Shown: positions 33,285-42,126, counted from the stretch's first letter. The stretch: DNA of 64,000 bases from Streptomyces sp. LUP47B (GCF_001746295.1 NZ_MJAH01000005.1:179723-243722), one strand, 5' to 3'. Numbers and translations: made by a program. The notes: generated from the sequence alone by a model not told the origin.

Positions 33285-34684
33285 CCGGTCTTCTCCTGAA
33301 GAGACCCTGCTCTGCCGAGCGAGGAGTTGAGGGGTGGACGCGGCGAGGGGGCAGGCAGGCCCATGAGGCGCGCTTTGACAGCGGAGACGATCAGTGCGGG
33401 GTCGAACAACCGGGCCGGTGAGCCGACGAGATGGTAGATGCTGTCGAGGGTGCGCTGGGCCCTGACGTTCCCGTGCGCGGCGAGCCGGTCGACCTCGCCC
33501 GACCAGCGGCCGAACAGCGCGTCCACTCCCGAGCGGCGTCCACCGCCGGTGTGGCGCAGGTCCTCGCCTGTCGCGATGGCCCAGGGGAGGTCGGCGGCGC
33601 GGGCGAGTCGCCGCACGAGCCGGTGCTCCCAGCCCGGCCTGGTGGTGGCCAACGCCCGTCGCAGGAGCAGCGCCTGGGTCGCCGCCACGGTGATGCCCTG
33701 CCCGTACACCGGGTTGAAGGCGCAGAGGCTGTCGCCCGTGACCAGGAGGCCGTCGGGCCACGATGCCATGCGGTCGTAGTGCCGGCGCAGGTTGCCGGTG
33801 CGGCGGTGTACGGCGATGTCGCCCAGTGGGCGGGCGCTTGCCGTGAAGTCGGCGAGGGCCGGGTCCCGGAGACGGGCCAGGAAGGCGTCGAAGCCTTCGG
33901 GATCCCGTGGCGGGCGGTGTTCCGCGGCGCCCACGGCGGCGACCAACCAGCGTCCGCCCTCCACGGGAAGGGCCACGCCCCCGGCCGGGCAGCCCGCCGT
34001 GGGCAGCAGGACGACACCCGCGACACGGCCGAGATGGCCGGGTGGTGCGGCGTAGGCGCGTCCCGCGTAGCCGAATCCGGCGTCGACCGAGGTGGCGGGC
34101 ACCTCACCGAGCCCTTGTTGTGCCAGCCACTGGGGCATTCGGGAGCCACGTCCGGACGCGTCCACGACGAGGTCCGTCCTGACGGCCGGGGCACCATGGC
34201 GCTCGACGAGCCATCCGGTGCCGCTCGCGGGGCGGTTCAGGCCACGGACGCGGGCGCCGCCCAGCAGTACGACCCCGGGAAGTGCGGTCACCCTTTCCCG
34301 CACCAGGTGCTCGACCAGCGGGCGGGTGGCCGAGACCAGCTCGAAGGCAGAGGTGCCGAAGGGGGCCCATCCGCGTTCGCCGAGCCAGGCGAGGTTGCCC
34401 GTGTCCAGTGGCACCCCGCCCGCGGCGATCAACTGCTGACGCAGCCCCGGCAGCAGCTCCTCGATCTCGCACAGACCCCGGTGCAGGAGCACGTGCGGCT
34501 GGCGGCCCTGGGGAACACCGTCGCGCGGTGCGGGGACCGTGGTGGCGGTGTCACGTTCGAGGACGGTGACGGTACGACCCGATCCGCTCAGGACGGCCGC
34601 GGCCAGCAGTCCCGCCATGCCCGCCCCTATGACCACGGCGTCCGCGGTCGTCCCGGTAGGGCTGTCGGCCTCGTTCATGTTCAC
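33281..34684 (-). CDS. FAD-dependent monooxygenase
   Basis: Flavoprotein of 467 residues. The Rossmann motif is AVVIGAGMAGLLAAAVLSGS, followed by TVLERDTATT and the RQPHVLLHRGLCEIEELLPG segment typical of the epoxidase/halogenase-like group. The second FAD motif is GLLVTGDSLCAFNPVYGQGI. A GxGxxG pair and the DASGRGSRMPQWL stretch match class A monooxygenases. The lysine expected for flavin halogenases is not seen, so hydroxylation or epoxidation is likelier. Its stop overlaps the ketosynthase start. The C-terminal end is Pro-rich. Confidence 0.85.
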   Translation of the reverse strand: MNMNEADSPTGTTADAVVIGAGMAGLLAAAVLSGSGRTVTVLERDTATTVPAPRDGVPQGRQPHVLLHRGLCEIEELLPGLRQQLIAAGGVPLDTGNLAWLGERGWAPFGTSAFELVSATRPLVEHLVRERVTALPGVVLLGGARVRGLNRPASGTGWLVERHGAPAVRTDLVVDASGRGSRMPQWLAQQGLGEVPATSVDAGFGYAGRAYAAPPGHLGRVAGVVLLPTAGCPAGGVALPVEGGRWLVAAVGAAEHRPPRDPEGFDAFLARLRDPALADFTASARPLGDIAVHRRTGNLRRHYDRMASWPDGLLVTGDSLCAFNPVYGQGITVAATQALLLRRALATTRPGWEHRLVRRLARAADLPWAIATGEDLRHTGGGRRSGVDALFGRWSGEVDRLAAHGNVRAQRTLDSIYHLVGSPARLFDPALIVSAVKARLMGLPAPSPRPPLNSSLGRAGSLQEKTG

Positions 34685-34727
34685 TTTTTCCTGTCTGCTC
34701 TTCCGACTGAACGGTTGTCCGAAGCCG

Positions 34728-35423
34728 CTAAACGAGCCGGAAGAGGGTCTTCCGCATCAACTGGAGCCAGGGCAGCGGCACGAGACGCCACAGCGGGGCG
34801 CCGGCGGCCAATGGGATACGCCCGCGGAGCAGCGCTCCGTGGTCGAGTGAGGCCGGATGGGGAAAATATCCGGGCTTGCATTCCAGGATTTCCTTGAAGC
34901 CTTTGTTGTAGTAGTAGCGCAGTTGCGGGTCGCGTGGCATCCCATGACGCTTCTCGCGCATATAAGAATCCGGCGACCCTTCCGGATTTGACGTCTTCCA
35001 GCCTCGAAGGCCCGACATGGGCGAGCCCAGATAGATGTCACGCCATCCGCCCTTCAGCGCGTAAGGCCAGAAGAACTCGAATATGGCCGTCACGGCGGTC
35101 GCGTCGATGCTGCTCAGGCTTATACCGAACAGTGACCGTGTACCTGCCCGGTCCGGGGTCCGCACCTCGGCACAGTCCGACCAGGTGGCTGACGCACGCA
35201 ACTCCCCGATCGTGATCGGCTTCATGAAGAGCGAGGCCAGCGCCACACCGTCGGCGGCGAAGGCACCGACGCAGAGCTGCGGGTACGCCTGGATTCGGGC
35301 AGCTAGCTCCGCCGCGGAAGCGGCCTGATCCTCATCCCATTTGCCTTCTTCGAGCGTCACGAGGGATTCCACGTCTTCCGCGCAGAGAAATCGAACCTCG
35401 GCGCACTCCCTCAACACAGTCAT
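34728..35423 (-). CDS. GNAT-like N-acyltransferase
   Basis: Predicted acyltransferase of about 231 residues, first gene of the four-gene cluster. The region VTLEEGKWDEDQAASAAELA and LCVGAFAADGVALASLFMKP resembles the start and central strands of GNAT enzymes, and YYYNKGFKEILECKPGYFPH resembles their C-terminal strand. The classic acyl-CoA loop is poorly preserved. Possible starts are ATG 35429 and 35423, both after GAGGAG that lies partly in a hairpin. The acyl donor and acceptor are unknown. Confidence 0.6.
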   Translation of the reverse strand: MTVLRECAEVRFLCAEDVESLVTLEEGKWDEDQAASAAELAARIQAYPQLCVGAFAADGVALASLFMKPITIGELRASATWSDCAEVRTPDRAGTRSLFGISLSSIDATAVTAIFEFFWPYALKGGWRDIYLGSPMSGLRGWKTSNPEGSPDSYMREKRHGMPRDPQLRYYYNKGFKEILECKPGYFPHPASLDHGALLRGRIPLAAGAPLWRLVPLPWLQLMRKTLFRLV

Positions 35424-35440
35424 GCTCATTACTCATTCTC

Positions 35441-35468
35441 CTCGGCACGGGACGGTGTCCGTGCCGAG
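35441..35468 (-). promoter_or_regulatory. 5'-leader hairpin overlapping the ribosome-binding site
   Basis: Perfect 10-base arms CTCGGCACGG (35441-35450) and CCGTGCCGAG (35459-35468) with an 8-base loop, directly before the GNAT gene. On the - strand the distal arm runs into GAGGAG, so folding of the leader would hide part of the Shine-Dalgarno. Confidence 0.6.
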
Positions 35469-35494
35469 AATTGCAGCCGACCGATCGTTCGGGA

Positions 35495-35514
35495 ACACTA
35501 CCCATAAGTAGTGT
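35495..35514. promoter_or_regulatory. Inverted repeat in the cluster promoter
   Basis: Arms ACACTAC (35495-35501) and GTAGTGT (35508-35514) with a 6-base spacer, about 70 bases upstream of the GNAT start in A/T-rich surroundings. It is a candidate operator for the four-gene cluster. Confidence 0.45.
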
Positions 35515-35570
35515 CGTCGAAGTTCACTTCACGTTCACCGTCGTCGTTGATTACGGGGAGGGCGGCCTGA

Positions 35571-35699
35571 CTATGCAATGAAGCGCACCTCGGCGATGCG
35601 GATGCGACGCTCGTCCTCGACGGCCCCCAACCCCGGAGTAATCCGTGAAACCACGTAGTCCCGGTGCACGTACGCGACCAGGTCTCTGGCCCCGCGGCA
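35571..35699 (-). pseudogene. C-terminal gene remnant, unknown family
   Basis: On the - strand an open frame with convincing codon bias reads RGARDLVAYVHRDYVVSRIT and then PGLGAVEDERRIRIAEVRFI before a TAG at 35571. It has no start codon and its 5' side is replaced by the end of the WD40 gene. It looks like the last 40 residues of a deleted gene. The family was not recognised. Confidence 0.35.
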
Positions 35700-35709
35700 C
35701 GTAGACGGT

Positions 35710-37740
35710 TCACTGCCGTGTGAGCGGTAGTCGGAGGACTCCGTGGTCGTGTCCGACGATCAGGTCGGGGCCCGCGGTGGCCAGACAGGTGACCGCCACA
35801 TCCACGGCGATGTGCCGCACCGTGCCGCTCTCCGGTTCCCATACCCGCAGGTTGCGCCCAAATCTGCTGCCGATGACCAGGACAGCGCGGCCGCCGTGCG
35901 GCATGGCGGCGGTCATCACCGGAAGCCCGGCGGTGCCTGTCGAGGCGGGGAGGCCGTCGCCGACGGGGGCACCCGTCGCGGGGTCCCACAGCATGACCGC
36001 GCCGCGGTCGTCCCCAGTGGCCAGCACGGTTCCGTCGTGAGTGGGCACGGCCGCCACGGTTGCCGCACGGTGATCGGCGTCGTGGAGCGCGCGTCCGCTC
36101 AACTGCACGGCCGCGCCCGGTTCCCAGGGGTCGTCGACGGCCGGGTCCCACACGTGTACGCGGCCCGCGGTGTCCGCGGCCGCGATCAGGGTGTGGTCGG
36201 CGGCGATCGGGACGGCTGCGATCGAACGGATCGGACTCCCATACGGGTTGAGGCGCCCGACGGCCTCACCGGTGTCCGGATGCCACAGCCGGACCGCGCC
36301 TCGGGGGGTGGCGGTGACGAGCAGGGTCTCGCCGTCGGGGACGGTCGCGGTACACATCCCGGTCACCCCGCCGGGCCAGTTGCCGGCCGGTTCGCGAACC
36401 GGACGCCCGGTGACGGGGTCCCACACGGCGATCGTCCCGGCGTCGCCCCCGCTTGCCAGGAGGATGCGGCCGTCGGAGAGGGGCAGGACCGTCATCGAGC
36501 GGATACGGTCGGGATGTCCCGCCAGGGGTCCATGGACGAGTCGGCCGTCGGCCGCATCCCACAGATACAACATGCCCCTGTCGCCGGCGCCGGCCACGAG
36601 CGTCGGCTGACCGGGGCGGGACACCACCGCCAGTGAGTCGACACCCCCGATGGAACCGGGCGCGGAATCGGGGAAGTCCGATATACGACCCCAGCGGGTG
36701 CCGTCGGCCGCAAGCAGCGCGTTCCCCTCCCGCCGGAACCGGGTCGCCGTCTCACCTGTTCCGCCCGCCGCCGGCTCTCCCGTGACAGCCGACCAGCCGG
36801 AGTCCGTCCACGCCTCCGTCGGATGGCTCCGGGGGTGCGCACCATCGGGATTCTCCGCCAGACCGTCGGCGATCGTCCATGTCCGCTCACAGTCCCAGCA
36901 GCGGAAGTACCCGGTGAGCGACATCAGTTGGCGGGCCCGCTCCCTCCCGTCCCGTTGCGGGGCGCCCTTGGCCGCGACCAGGACGGCGACCAGGCACAGG
37001 ACGGCTTGCCCCGGTGTCTCGGGTGGCAGGCCCACCGCCGCGACTTCGCGTGCCACCCGCAGGAAGGGCTCCCATCCCTCCCCCGGCGTCTCCTGCTCCA
37101 AGACCGCGGCGACCTCGCCCCACGGATGCTCTCCTTGGCGGACCGGGACGGGATCAGGCAGCTCCGGAGACTCGACGGGCGGACGCACCGGGTTCACGAA
37201 GAACTCGGGGATCTCGGTATCGCTTCCGCACCCGGGGCACACCAGCAGGAGCTCACTCTCCTGGCTGTCGGGGATCCGCTGCAGCGCTGAGGCGATGTGG
37301 TGACCGGTGAAGGCCACACAGGACAGCGCCAGGTGGGGGTATGTCTGCGCGGGTGTGCCGGTGGCCAGGAGGCTTCGGGTGGCCGCCCGCTCGGCTACAC
37401 GCAGCGCGGCGCTGAACCCGGCCCCGAGGTCGGCCGGGACGGGTGGCCTGTGATCCGCGGTCATGAGGAAGCCCAGGTCCACCCAGAAATCCACGGTCTG
37501 TTCCGGAGGGAGGGCCGCTGCCGCCTCGACGAGATGCGGCAGGGCCGCATAGGCCCCGTCGGAGACGACTCCGTCGTCCATCAGGCCGCCGGTCAGGTGC
37601 GTCCAGGTCCGCCGCCATTCATCGCCGGTCCCGGTGGCAGCCGTGGACGCCATCTGCTCCAGAAGTGCCCTCACCTCGTCGGCTGTCACACCCTCGAGGT
37701 CACGCCAACGGGGGTCGTGCAGGGGCAGCTTCGGAATCAT
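35710..37740 (-). CDS. WD40-repeat protein with zinc-ribbon motifs
   Basis: Protein of 676 residues with no signal peptide. The N-terminal part is helical (LPLHDPRWRDLEGVTADEVR; AYAALPHLVEAAAALPPEQT). It contains two CxxC pairs, LLVCPGCGSD and FRCWDCERTW, which could hold one zinc. From about residue 330 there are at least six WD-type repeats, for example LYLWDAADGRLVHGP, IAVWDPVTGRPVREP, VRLWHPDTGEAVGRL and VMLWDPATGAPVGDG, forming a beta-propeller for protein interaction. ATG 37740 (MIPKLPLHD) is chosen. The function is unknown. Confidence 0.8.
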   Translation of the reverse strand: MIPKLPLHDPRWRDLEGVTADEVRALLEQMASTAATGTGDEWRRTWTHLTGGLMDDGVVSDGAYAALPHLVEAAAALPPEQTVDFWVDLGFLMTADHRPPVPADLGAGFSAALRVAERAATRSLLATGTPAQTYPHLALSCVAFTGHHIASALQRIPDSQESELLLVCPGCGSDTEIPEFFVNPVRPPVESPELPDPVPVRQGEHPWGEVAAVLEQETPGEGWEPFLRVAREVAAVGLPPETPGQAVLCLVAVLVAAKGAPQRDGRERARQLMSLTGYFRCWDCERTWTIADGLAENPDGAHPRSHPTEAWTDSGWSAVTGEPAAGGTGETATRFRREGNALLAADGTRWGRISDFPDSAPGSIGGVDSLAVVSRPGQPTLVAGAGDRGMLYLWDAADGRLVHGPLAGHPDRIRSMTVLPLSDGRILLASGGDAGTIAVWDPVTGRPVREPAGNWPGGVTGMCTATVPDGETLLVTATPRGAVRLWHPDTGEAVGRLNPYGSPIRSIAAVPIAADHTLIAAADTAGRVHVWDPAVDDPWEPGAAVQLSGRALHDADHRAATVAAVPTHDGTVLATGDDRGAVMLWDPATGAPVGDGLPASTGTAGLPVMTAAMPHGGRAVLVIGSRFGRNLRVWEPESGTVRHIAVDVAVTCLATAGPDLIVGHDHGVLRLPLTRQ

Positions 37741-37936
37741 GGAGTGTGTCTCGCAATCGTCGGGGTCCGTGAGGAGTGCCTGCGGCCGGCGCTCACGTGG
37801 GGATGCCGTGGCCCGGCACACGAGGTGCCGTGCGGCTCGGCAGGGTGTCGTACGTCGCCGCGGATCGGCTCGTCGTCCGACCGGCGACGGTTGCTGCACA
37901 GTGTCACGGCGTGCCGCCCGACCCGTCGTCGAGGGG

Positions 37937-38806
37937 TCAGAGCAGAGCGTGCAAGCCGGCCGACGTGACGATCGTGCCCCAGGCGATCGTCCCGACGATC
38001 CACGCGGTCAACGTGCCGTAAGGATCGGAATCACAGGGTGGGCCGAAGTCGAAGGCCGCGGGGTTCTCGGGGCTGTAGCGGACCGACAGCCGGGTGCCGA
38101 GGGGGAGATCGTCGTGATGGGTCAGGCCGCCGGGGCCGATGCCCATGACCGTCAGCCCCTCCTCCGTGGTGAAGGTGACGACGGCGGTGTAGGTGTATGT
38201 GGTGATCTCCTCGTTGAGATGGGCCTCGCGCATGAGGCAGACGACCTCGGCCGGAACGGTCGGTGCACCGTCGAGCAGAGCCCGCCGGCGGCCTCGCCAC
38301 GGGATGGCGCTGACGCAGGCGCACGCGACGAGGACGGTCAGGCCATCGCCGAACCCGAGCAGGGCCCAGCCGTAACTGTGGTGCTGGACGGTCGTGAAAC
38401 GCACGAGCAGCACGGCCGCGCAGAGCACCGCGCCCCACCACGCACCGGCCAGCTCCTGTCCCCGGCTGAACGGCGAGCCCTGCACACGGAAATGGGAGGG
38501 TTCTCCCGACGGGAAACGCACCCAGACCGGCCGGCCCTCCCAGGCGGCGTACAGCGCGCCGTTCTTCCCGTCGGCCGTTCGCAGTGTCAGCTCCTGTCCG
38601 GTCGACGGGTCCTGGAAGACCACGGTCACCGGCAGGCCGTGCGTTTGATCCGTCTCGGGCGGCGGTAGGTCGACCCGCACGATCCGGGAGTCGACGTAGT
38701 GCGCAACCGGATCCGAGGTGAACCGTGTCGCGTACCAGACCGACTCCACCACGGCCCACGCTCCGAAGGCGGCGGCCAACAGCAGCAACCACGCGTTTCC
38801 TGACAC
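37937..38806 (-). CDS. DUF3592-type membrane protein
   Basis: Membrane protein of 289 residues. It has an N-terminal helix (AWLLLLAAAFGAWAVVESVW), an external or cytoplasmic beta domain, two central helices (GAWWGAVLCAAVLLVRF; GDGLTVLVACACVSAI), and a second beta domain with YTAVVTFTTEEGLTVMGIGP and LPLGTRLSVRYSPENPAAFD. That last motif is the hallmark of DUF3592, here apparently as two copies. A C-terminal helix closes the protein. No function is known for the family. Confidence 0.78.
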   Translation of the reverse strand: MSGNAWLLLLAAAFGAWAVVESVWYATRFTSDPVAHYVDSRIVRVDLPPPETDQTHGLPVTVVFQDPSTGQELTLRTADGKNGALYAAWEGRPVWVRFPSGEPSHFRVQGSPFSRGQELAGAWWGAVLCAAVLLVRFTTVQHHSYGWALLGFGDGLTVLVACACVSAIPWRGRRRALLDGAPTVPAEVVCLMREAHLNEEITTYTYTAVVTFTTEEGLTVMGIGPGGLTHHDDLPLGTRLSVRYSPENPAAFDFGPPCDSDPYGTLTAWIVGTIAWGTIVTSAGLHALL

Positions 38807-39352
38807 CCGTCGATCCCCCGCCTCGCCACTCGTGACGTCGAGCTCCGTCCACCAAGGCGAAAGCCTTCCAGTTGCTTGGGCAGGAAGTCATCAGTGGAAT
38901 TACGCAACCGCCGCCCCTCCGGCGACTCCTGCGGAGCGGTGCCACCCGGACACCGCCGATCCGGGCGGTCGCTTCGCGGGCCGGTTCCGCGGACAAGGCT
39001 GCGCTGTGCCGGTCGGGGCGGATGCCAGGCCCATCTGAAGGGCGGCACGACCGTGACTCCCGCGCGGTGTGCGGGAGTCACCTGCTCGGCGGTCTCGATG
39101 TTCATGTCGATGCCGGACATCGCATGCTCGAGGCGCCGGCCCGGTGCTCGGAGCAGGGCGCGCTGTTCGTCTCGTAGCGAGGGGCCGGAGGGACGCACCG
39201 GAAGACGGTTTGCCGAAGAGCTGTCCTGTTTTTGGCGATTCGTAGCCGAATTCGTCAAACAGTTGAGTACTTCTCGTCCCTTCTTCACGATTCCCCTGTC
39301 AAGGGCCCGACGGCCAGGCCTCGGGTCTCAGCGCTGCAGAAGCGAGACCAGC
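38807..39352. other. Intergenic region with a terminator-like hairpin
   Basis: About 545 bases between the divergent DUF3592 and aminotransferase genes. It holds a hairpin with perfect 11-base arms GTGACTCCCGC (39053-39063) and GCGGGAGTCAC (39071-39081). Short open frames on the - strand, such as one starting MSGIDMNIETAEQVTPAHRA, have no clear ribosome-binding site or family. The hairpin suggests a past or unrecognised small transcript. Confidence 0.4.
39053..39081. terminator. Terminator-like hairpin
   Basis: Perfect 11-base arms with a 7-base loop in the middle of a 545-base gap. Neither neighbouring gene ends here, so the transcript it would terminate is unknown. Confidence 0.5.
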
Positions 39353-40399
39353 ATGGTGCGTGTCCGTGCGTCCCTGTTCCAGCTGCCCGCCTACGTCCCG
39401 GGCCGCAAACTGCCCGGGGCCATCGTGCTGGCCAGCAACGAATCCCCGCACGGGCTGCTGCCCGGCGTGGCCGCAACCCTCGCGGAGGCCGCCGGCGGTG
39501 TGTCGCGGTACCCCGACCTGCACGCCGCCTCGCTCGTCGAGGCCCTGGCCGCGCACCATGGCGTCGAGCGCGACCGGATCGCCGTGGGCGCCGGGTCCTC
39601 CGAGGTGTGCGGGCAGTTGCTGCACACGGTCGTCGGGCCGGGTGACGAGGTCGTCTTCGGCTGGCGGTCGTTCGAGGCCTACCCGATCCTCACCTCGGTG
39701 GCGGGCGGTACGGCGGTCCGGGTGCCCCTGCGCGACCACACCCTCGACCTGGACGCCATGACCGCGGCGATCACCGCCCGGACCCGGCTGGTCTTCGTGT
39801 GCAACCCCAACAACCCGACCTCCACGGCGGTCGGCGCGCGGGCCCTGACCGACTTCGCGGACCGGGTGCCCCGGGACGTGCTGATCGTCGTCGACGAGGC
39901 GTACCGGGAGTACGCCGATCCGGACCTGGTCCCCGACGGCCTCGCGCTGCTCGGAGACCGGCCGAACGTGGTGGTGCTGCGGACCTTCTCGAAGGCGTAC
40001 GGGCTGGCCGGGCTGCGCGTCGGCTACTGCGTCGCGCCTCCCGGGATCGCCGCGCACGTGCGCCGCACGCAGGTGCCGTTCAGCGTCAGCGCGCTCGCCC
40101 AGCAAGCTGCCGTCGTCGCCCTCGGCGAGGGCGCGGAGGTCACCCGGCGGGCCGCCCGCACCGTCGCGGAACGCGACCGTGTCACCGGACGCCTGCGGGA
40201 GCTGGGCCACGACGTGCCCCACTCCCAGTCCAACTTCGTCTGGCTGCCGCTCGGCGAGCACAGCGCGGACTTCGCCAGGCACTGCGCCGACGGGAAGGTC
40301 GTGGTCCGCCCGTTCCCGGGCGAGGGCGTCCGGGTGACGATCGGGCTGCCGGAGGAGAACGACGCCCTGCTCGCGCTCGCGGTGAGCTGGAGAGGCTGA
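39353..40399 (+). CDS. HisC-type aminotransferase, probably aromatic amino acid
   Basis: PLP-dependent class I/II aminotransferase of 348 residues in the histidinol-phosphate/aromatic aminotransferase group. Seen: LASNESPHGLLPGV, VFVCNPNNPTSTAV, VVDEAYREY, and the PLP lysine in LRTFSKAYGLAGLRVGY. The proteins named HisC2 or Pat in actinobacteria convert phenylalanine to phenylpyruvate. Its position beside an Lrp regulator, a 2-oxoacid dehydrogenase and the paa genes makes that role likely here (inference). ATG 39353; it ends five bases before the next gene. Confidence 0.88.
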   Translation: MVRVRASLFQLPAYVPGRKLPGAIVLASNESPHGLLPGVAATLAEAAGGVSRYPDLHAASLVEALAAHHGVERDRIAVGAGSSEVCGQLLHTVVGPGDEVVFGWRSFEAYPILTSVAGGTAVRVPLRDHTLDLDAMTAAITARTRLVFVCNPNNPTSTAVGARALTDFADRVPRDVLIVVDEAYREYADPDLVPDGLALLGDRPNVVVLRTFSKAYGLAGLRVGYCVAPPGIAAHVRRTQVPFSVSALAQQAAVVALGEGAEVTRRAARTVAERDRVTGRLRELGHDVPHSQSNFVWLPLGEHSADFARHCADGKVVVRPFPGEGVRVTIGLPEENDALLALAVSWRG

Positions 40400-40404
40400 C
40401 GGCC

Positions 40405-42111
40405 ATGGGCCCCGGTCCCTACGAGCGCCATCGCGAACTGCTGCAGAGCGTCGTTCGCGCGATCGACTCCGGTGAGTGCCGTCGCCCCTTCACCGAGGCG
40501 ACCAGTCAGGACGCGGCGGACGCGGGCATGAGGTCGACCCGCACCGCCGGGAAGGTGTTCCGCTCGCTGCTGGGGCGGCCGTTCGAGCTGGGGCAGCCCG
40601 GCGAACTCGGCCGCGTGCGAACGGAGTCGTCGCCGTACGGGGTCGATCTCGCCATCGACTACCCGCGCTGTGATCCCAGGGAGCTGGTCGCTGCGGCCGG
40701 TCGGGCTGCGGCCGGCTGGCGGGCGGCCGGGCTGTACCAGCGGGCCGGGCTCGCCGTGGAGATTCTGCGCCGGCTCAACACCCGCAGCCACGAGCTGGCC
40801 CTCGCGGTGCACCACACCACCGGTCAGCCTCTCCAGGCGGCCTTTCGCGCCGCCGGGCCGCGCGCCCAGGACCGCGCCCTGGAGACCGTGGCCCAGGCCT
40901 TCGCCGAGTCGGAACGCGTCCCGACCGAACTGCGCTGGGCGAGCGCCGAAGGCGGCGGGCAACCGCTGCGGGGCACCTCGACCCTGGCGCCCCGCGGGGT
41001 GTCGCTGCTCGTCGGCTGCTCGGACTTCCCGCTCTGGAACGGCCTTCCGGGCCTGTTCGCCAGCCTGGTGACCGGCAACCCGGTCGTCGTGGCTCCGCAC
41101 CCGCGCTCGGTGCTGCCGCTGGCGATCACCGTGCGGGTCGCCCGGCAGGTGCTCGCGGAGGCCGGTCACTCCCAGGATCTCGTCACGTTGGCCGTGGCTG
41201 AACCGGAACGGCAGGTGCACCGGCGGCTGGCCACGGACCCGGCAGTGCGCATCGTCGACTTCACGGGCTGCGCGCGCTTCGCCGACTGGCTGGAGCAACA
41301 CGCCGGCCAGGCCGTCGTGTTCGCCCACCGGACCGGGTTGAACACGGTGGTCGTGGACTCGACCGACGACTACCGGGGCCTGGTCAGGGGGCTCGGCCTC
41401 GCCTTGTGCCGGTGCAACGGAATGGCGCGCACCACGCCGCAGAACATCCTGGTGCCGGAGTCGGGCTTCAGCACCGACGAGGGGCACAAGACGCTGCGGG
41501 ACCTCGGCGCCGACCTCGGCGACGCCGTGGACCGGCTGCTCGGGCATCCCGCACGCGCGGCGAGGGTGTTGGGTGCCATCCCCGTCGGAGAGGTGCGTGA
41601 CGTCCTGGCGGAGGCCGCCCGTTACGGCCCCGTCCTGCACGCTTCCGGTCGCCTGGCCCACCCCGACCACGCCGGTGCCGACCTGCGCAGCCCGGTGCTG
41701 GTGCGGCTGCGCGCCTCGGACGAGCAGGTCTACACGCGCGAGTGGCCCGGGCCGGTCTCCTTCCTGGTGGGCACCGACTCGGCTTCGCACAGTCTGGCGA
41801 TCCTGCGCCGTACGGTGGCGCGGCACGGGGCGCTGTACGCGTCGGTGCACTCCACCGACCCGCTGGTGCTGGCGGCGGCCGAGACGGCGGCGCTGGACGC
41901 CGGTGTGCATCTGGTGGAGAACCTCGACGACCTGCCCGCCGACCCGTCCTCCGCTCGTGCCGAACTGCCGGGCGTGGGCGCCCACTTCATCACCGGACGG
42001 TTCCGGGTGGTGCGCTCGAGGCGGCACGCGACCCCGGCGGTGCCGATGCCGGGGGTGTGCGTGGTTCCCGTGCCGGACCCCGGTGTCGCCGCCGCGCTGG
42101 TCGACGTGTGA
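40405..42111 (+). CDS. PaaN-like aldehyde dehydrogenase paralogue lacking the catalytic cysteine
   Basis: Protein of 568 residues collinear with the PaaN at 46360-48066: HHTTGQPLQAAFRAAGPRAQ matches QHTTGQPFMMAFQAGGPHAQ, and LNTVVVDSTDDYRG is nearly identical. At the active site PaaN has YSGQMCTTPQN, while this protein has RCNGMARTTPQN, with one extra residue and no cysteine at the catalytic place. The conserved NQSAAFSDF segment near the C-terminus is also lost. It is therefore probably not an active dehydrogenase and may regulate or bind acyl-CoA intermediates. It follows the aminotransferase by five bases. Confidence 0.78.
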   Translation: MGPGPYERHRELLQSVVRAIDSGECRRPFTEATSQDAADAGMRSTRTAGKVFRSLLGRPFELGQPGELGRVRTESSPYGVDLAIDYPRCDPRELVAAAGRAAAGWRAAGLYQRAGLAVEILRRLNTRSHELALAVHHTTGQPLQAAFRAAGPRAQDRALETVAQAFAESERVPTELRWASAEGGGQPLRGTSTLAPRGVSLLVGCSDFPLWNGLPGLFASLVTGNPVVVAPHPRSVLPLAITVRVARQVLAEAGHSQDLVTLAVAEPERQVHRRLATDPAVRIVDFTGCARFADWLEQHAGQAVVFAHRTGLNTVVVDSTDDYRGLVRGLGLALCRCNGMARTTPQNILVPESGFSTDEGHKTLRDLGADLGDAVDRLLGHPARAARVLGAIPVGEVRDVLAEAARYGPVLHASGRLAHPDHAGADLRSPVLVRLRASDEQVYTREWPGPVSFLVGTDSASHSLAILRRTVARHGALYASVHSTDPLVLAAAETAALDAGVHLVENLDDLPADPSSARAELPGVGAHFITGRFRVVRSRRHATPAVPMPGVCVVPVPDPGVAAALVDV

Positions 42112-42126
42112 CCGGGCCGGTCGCGT

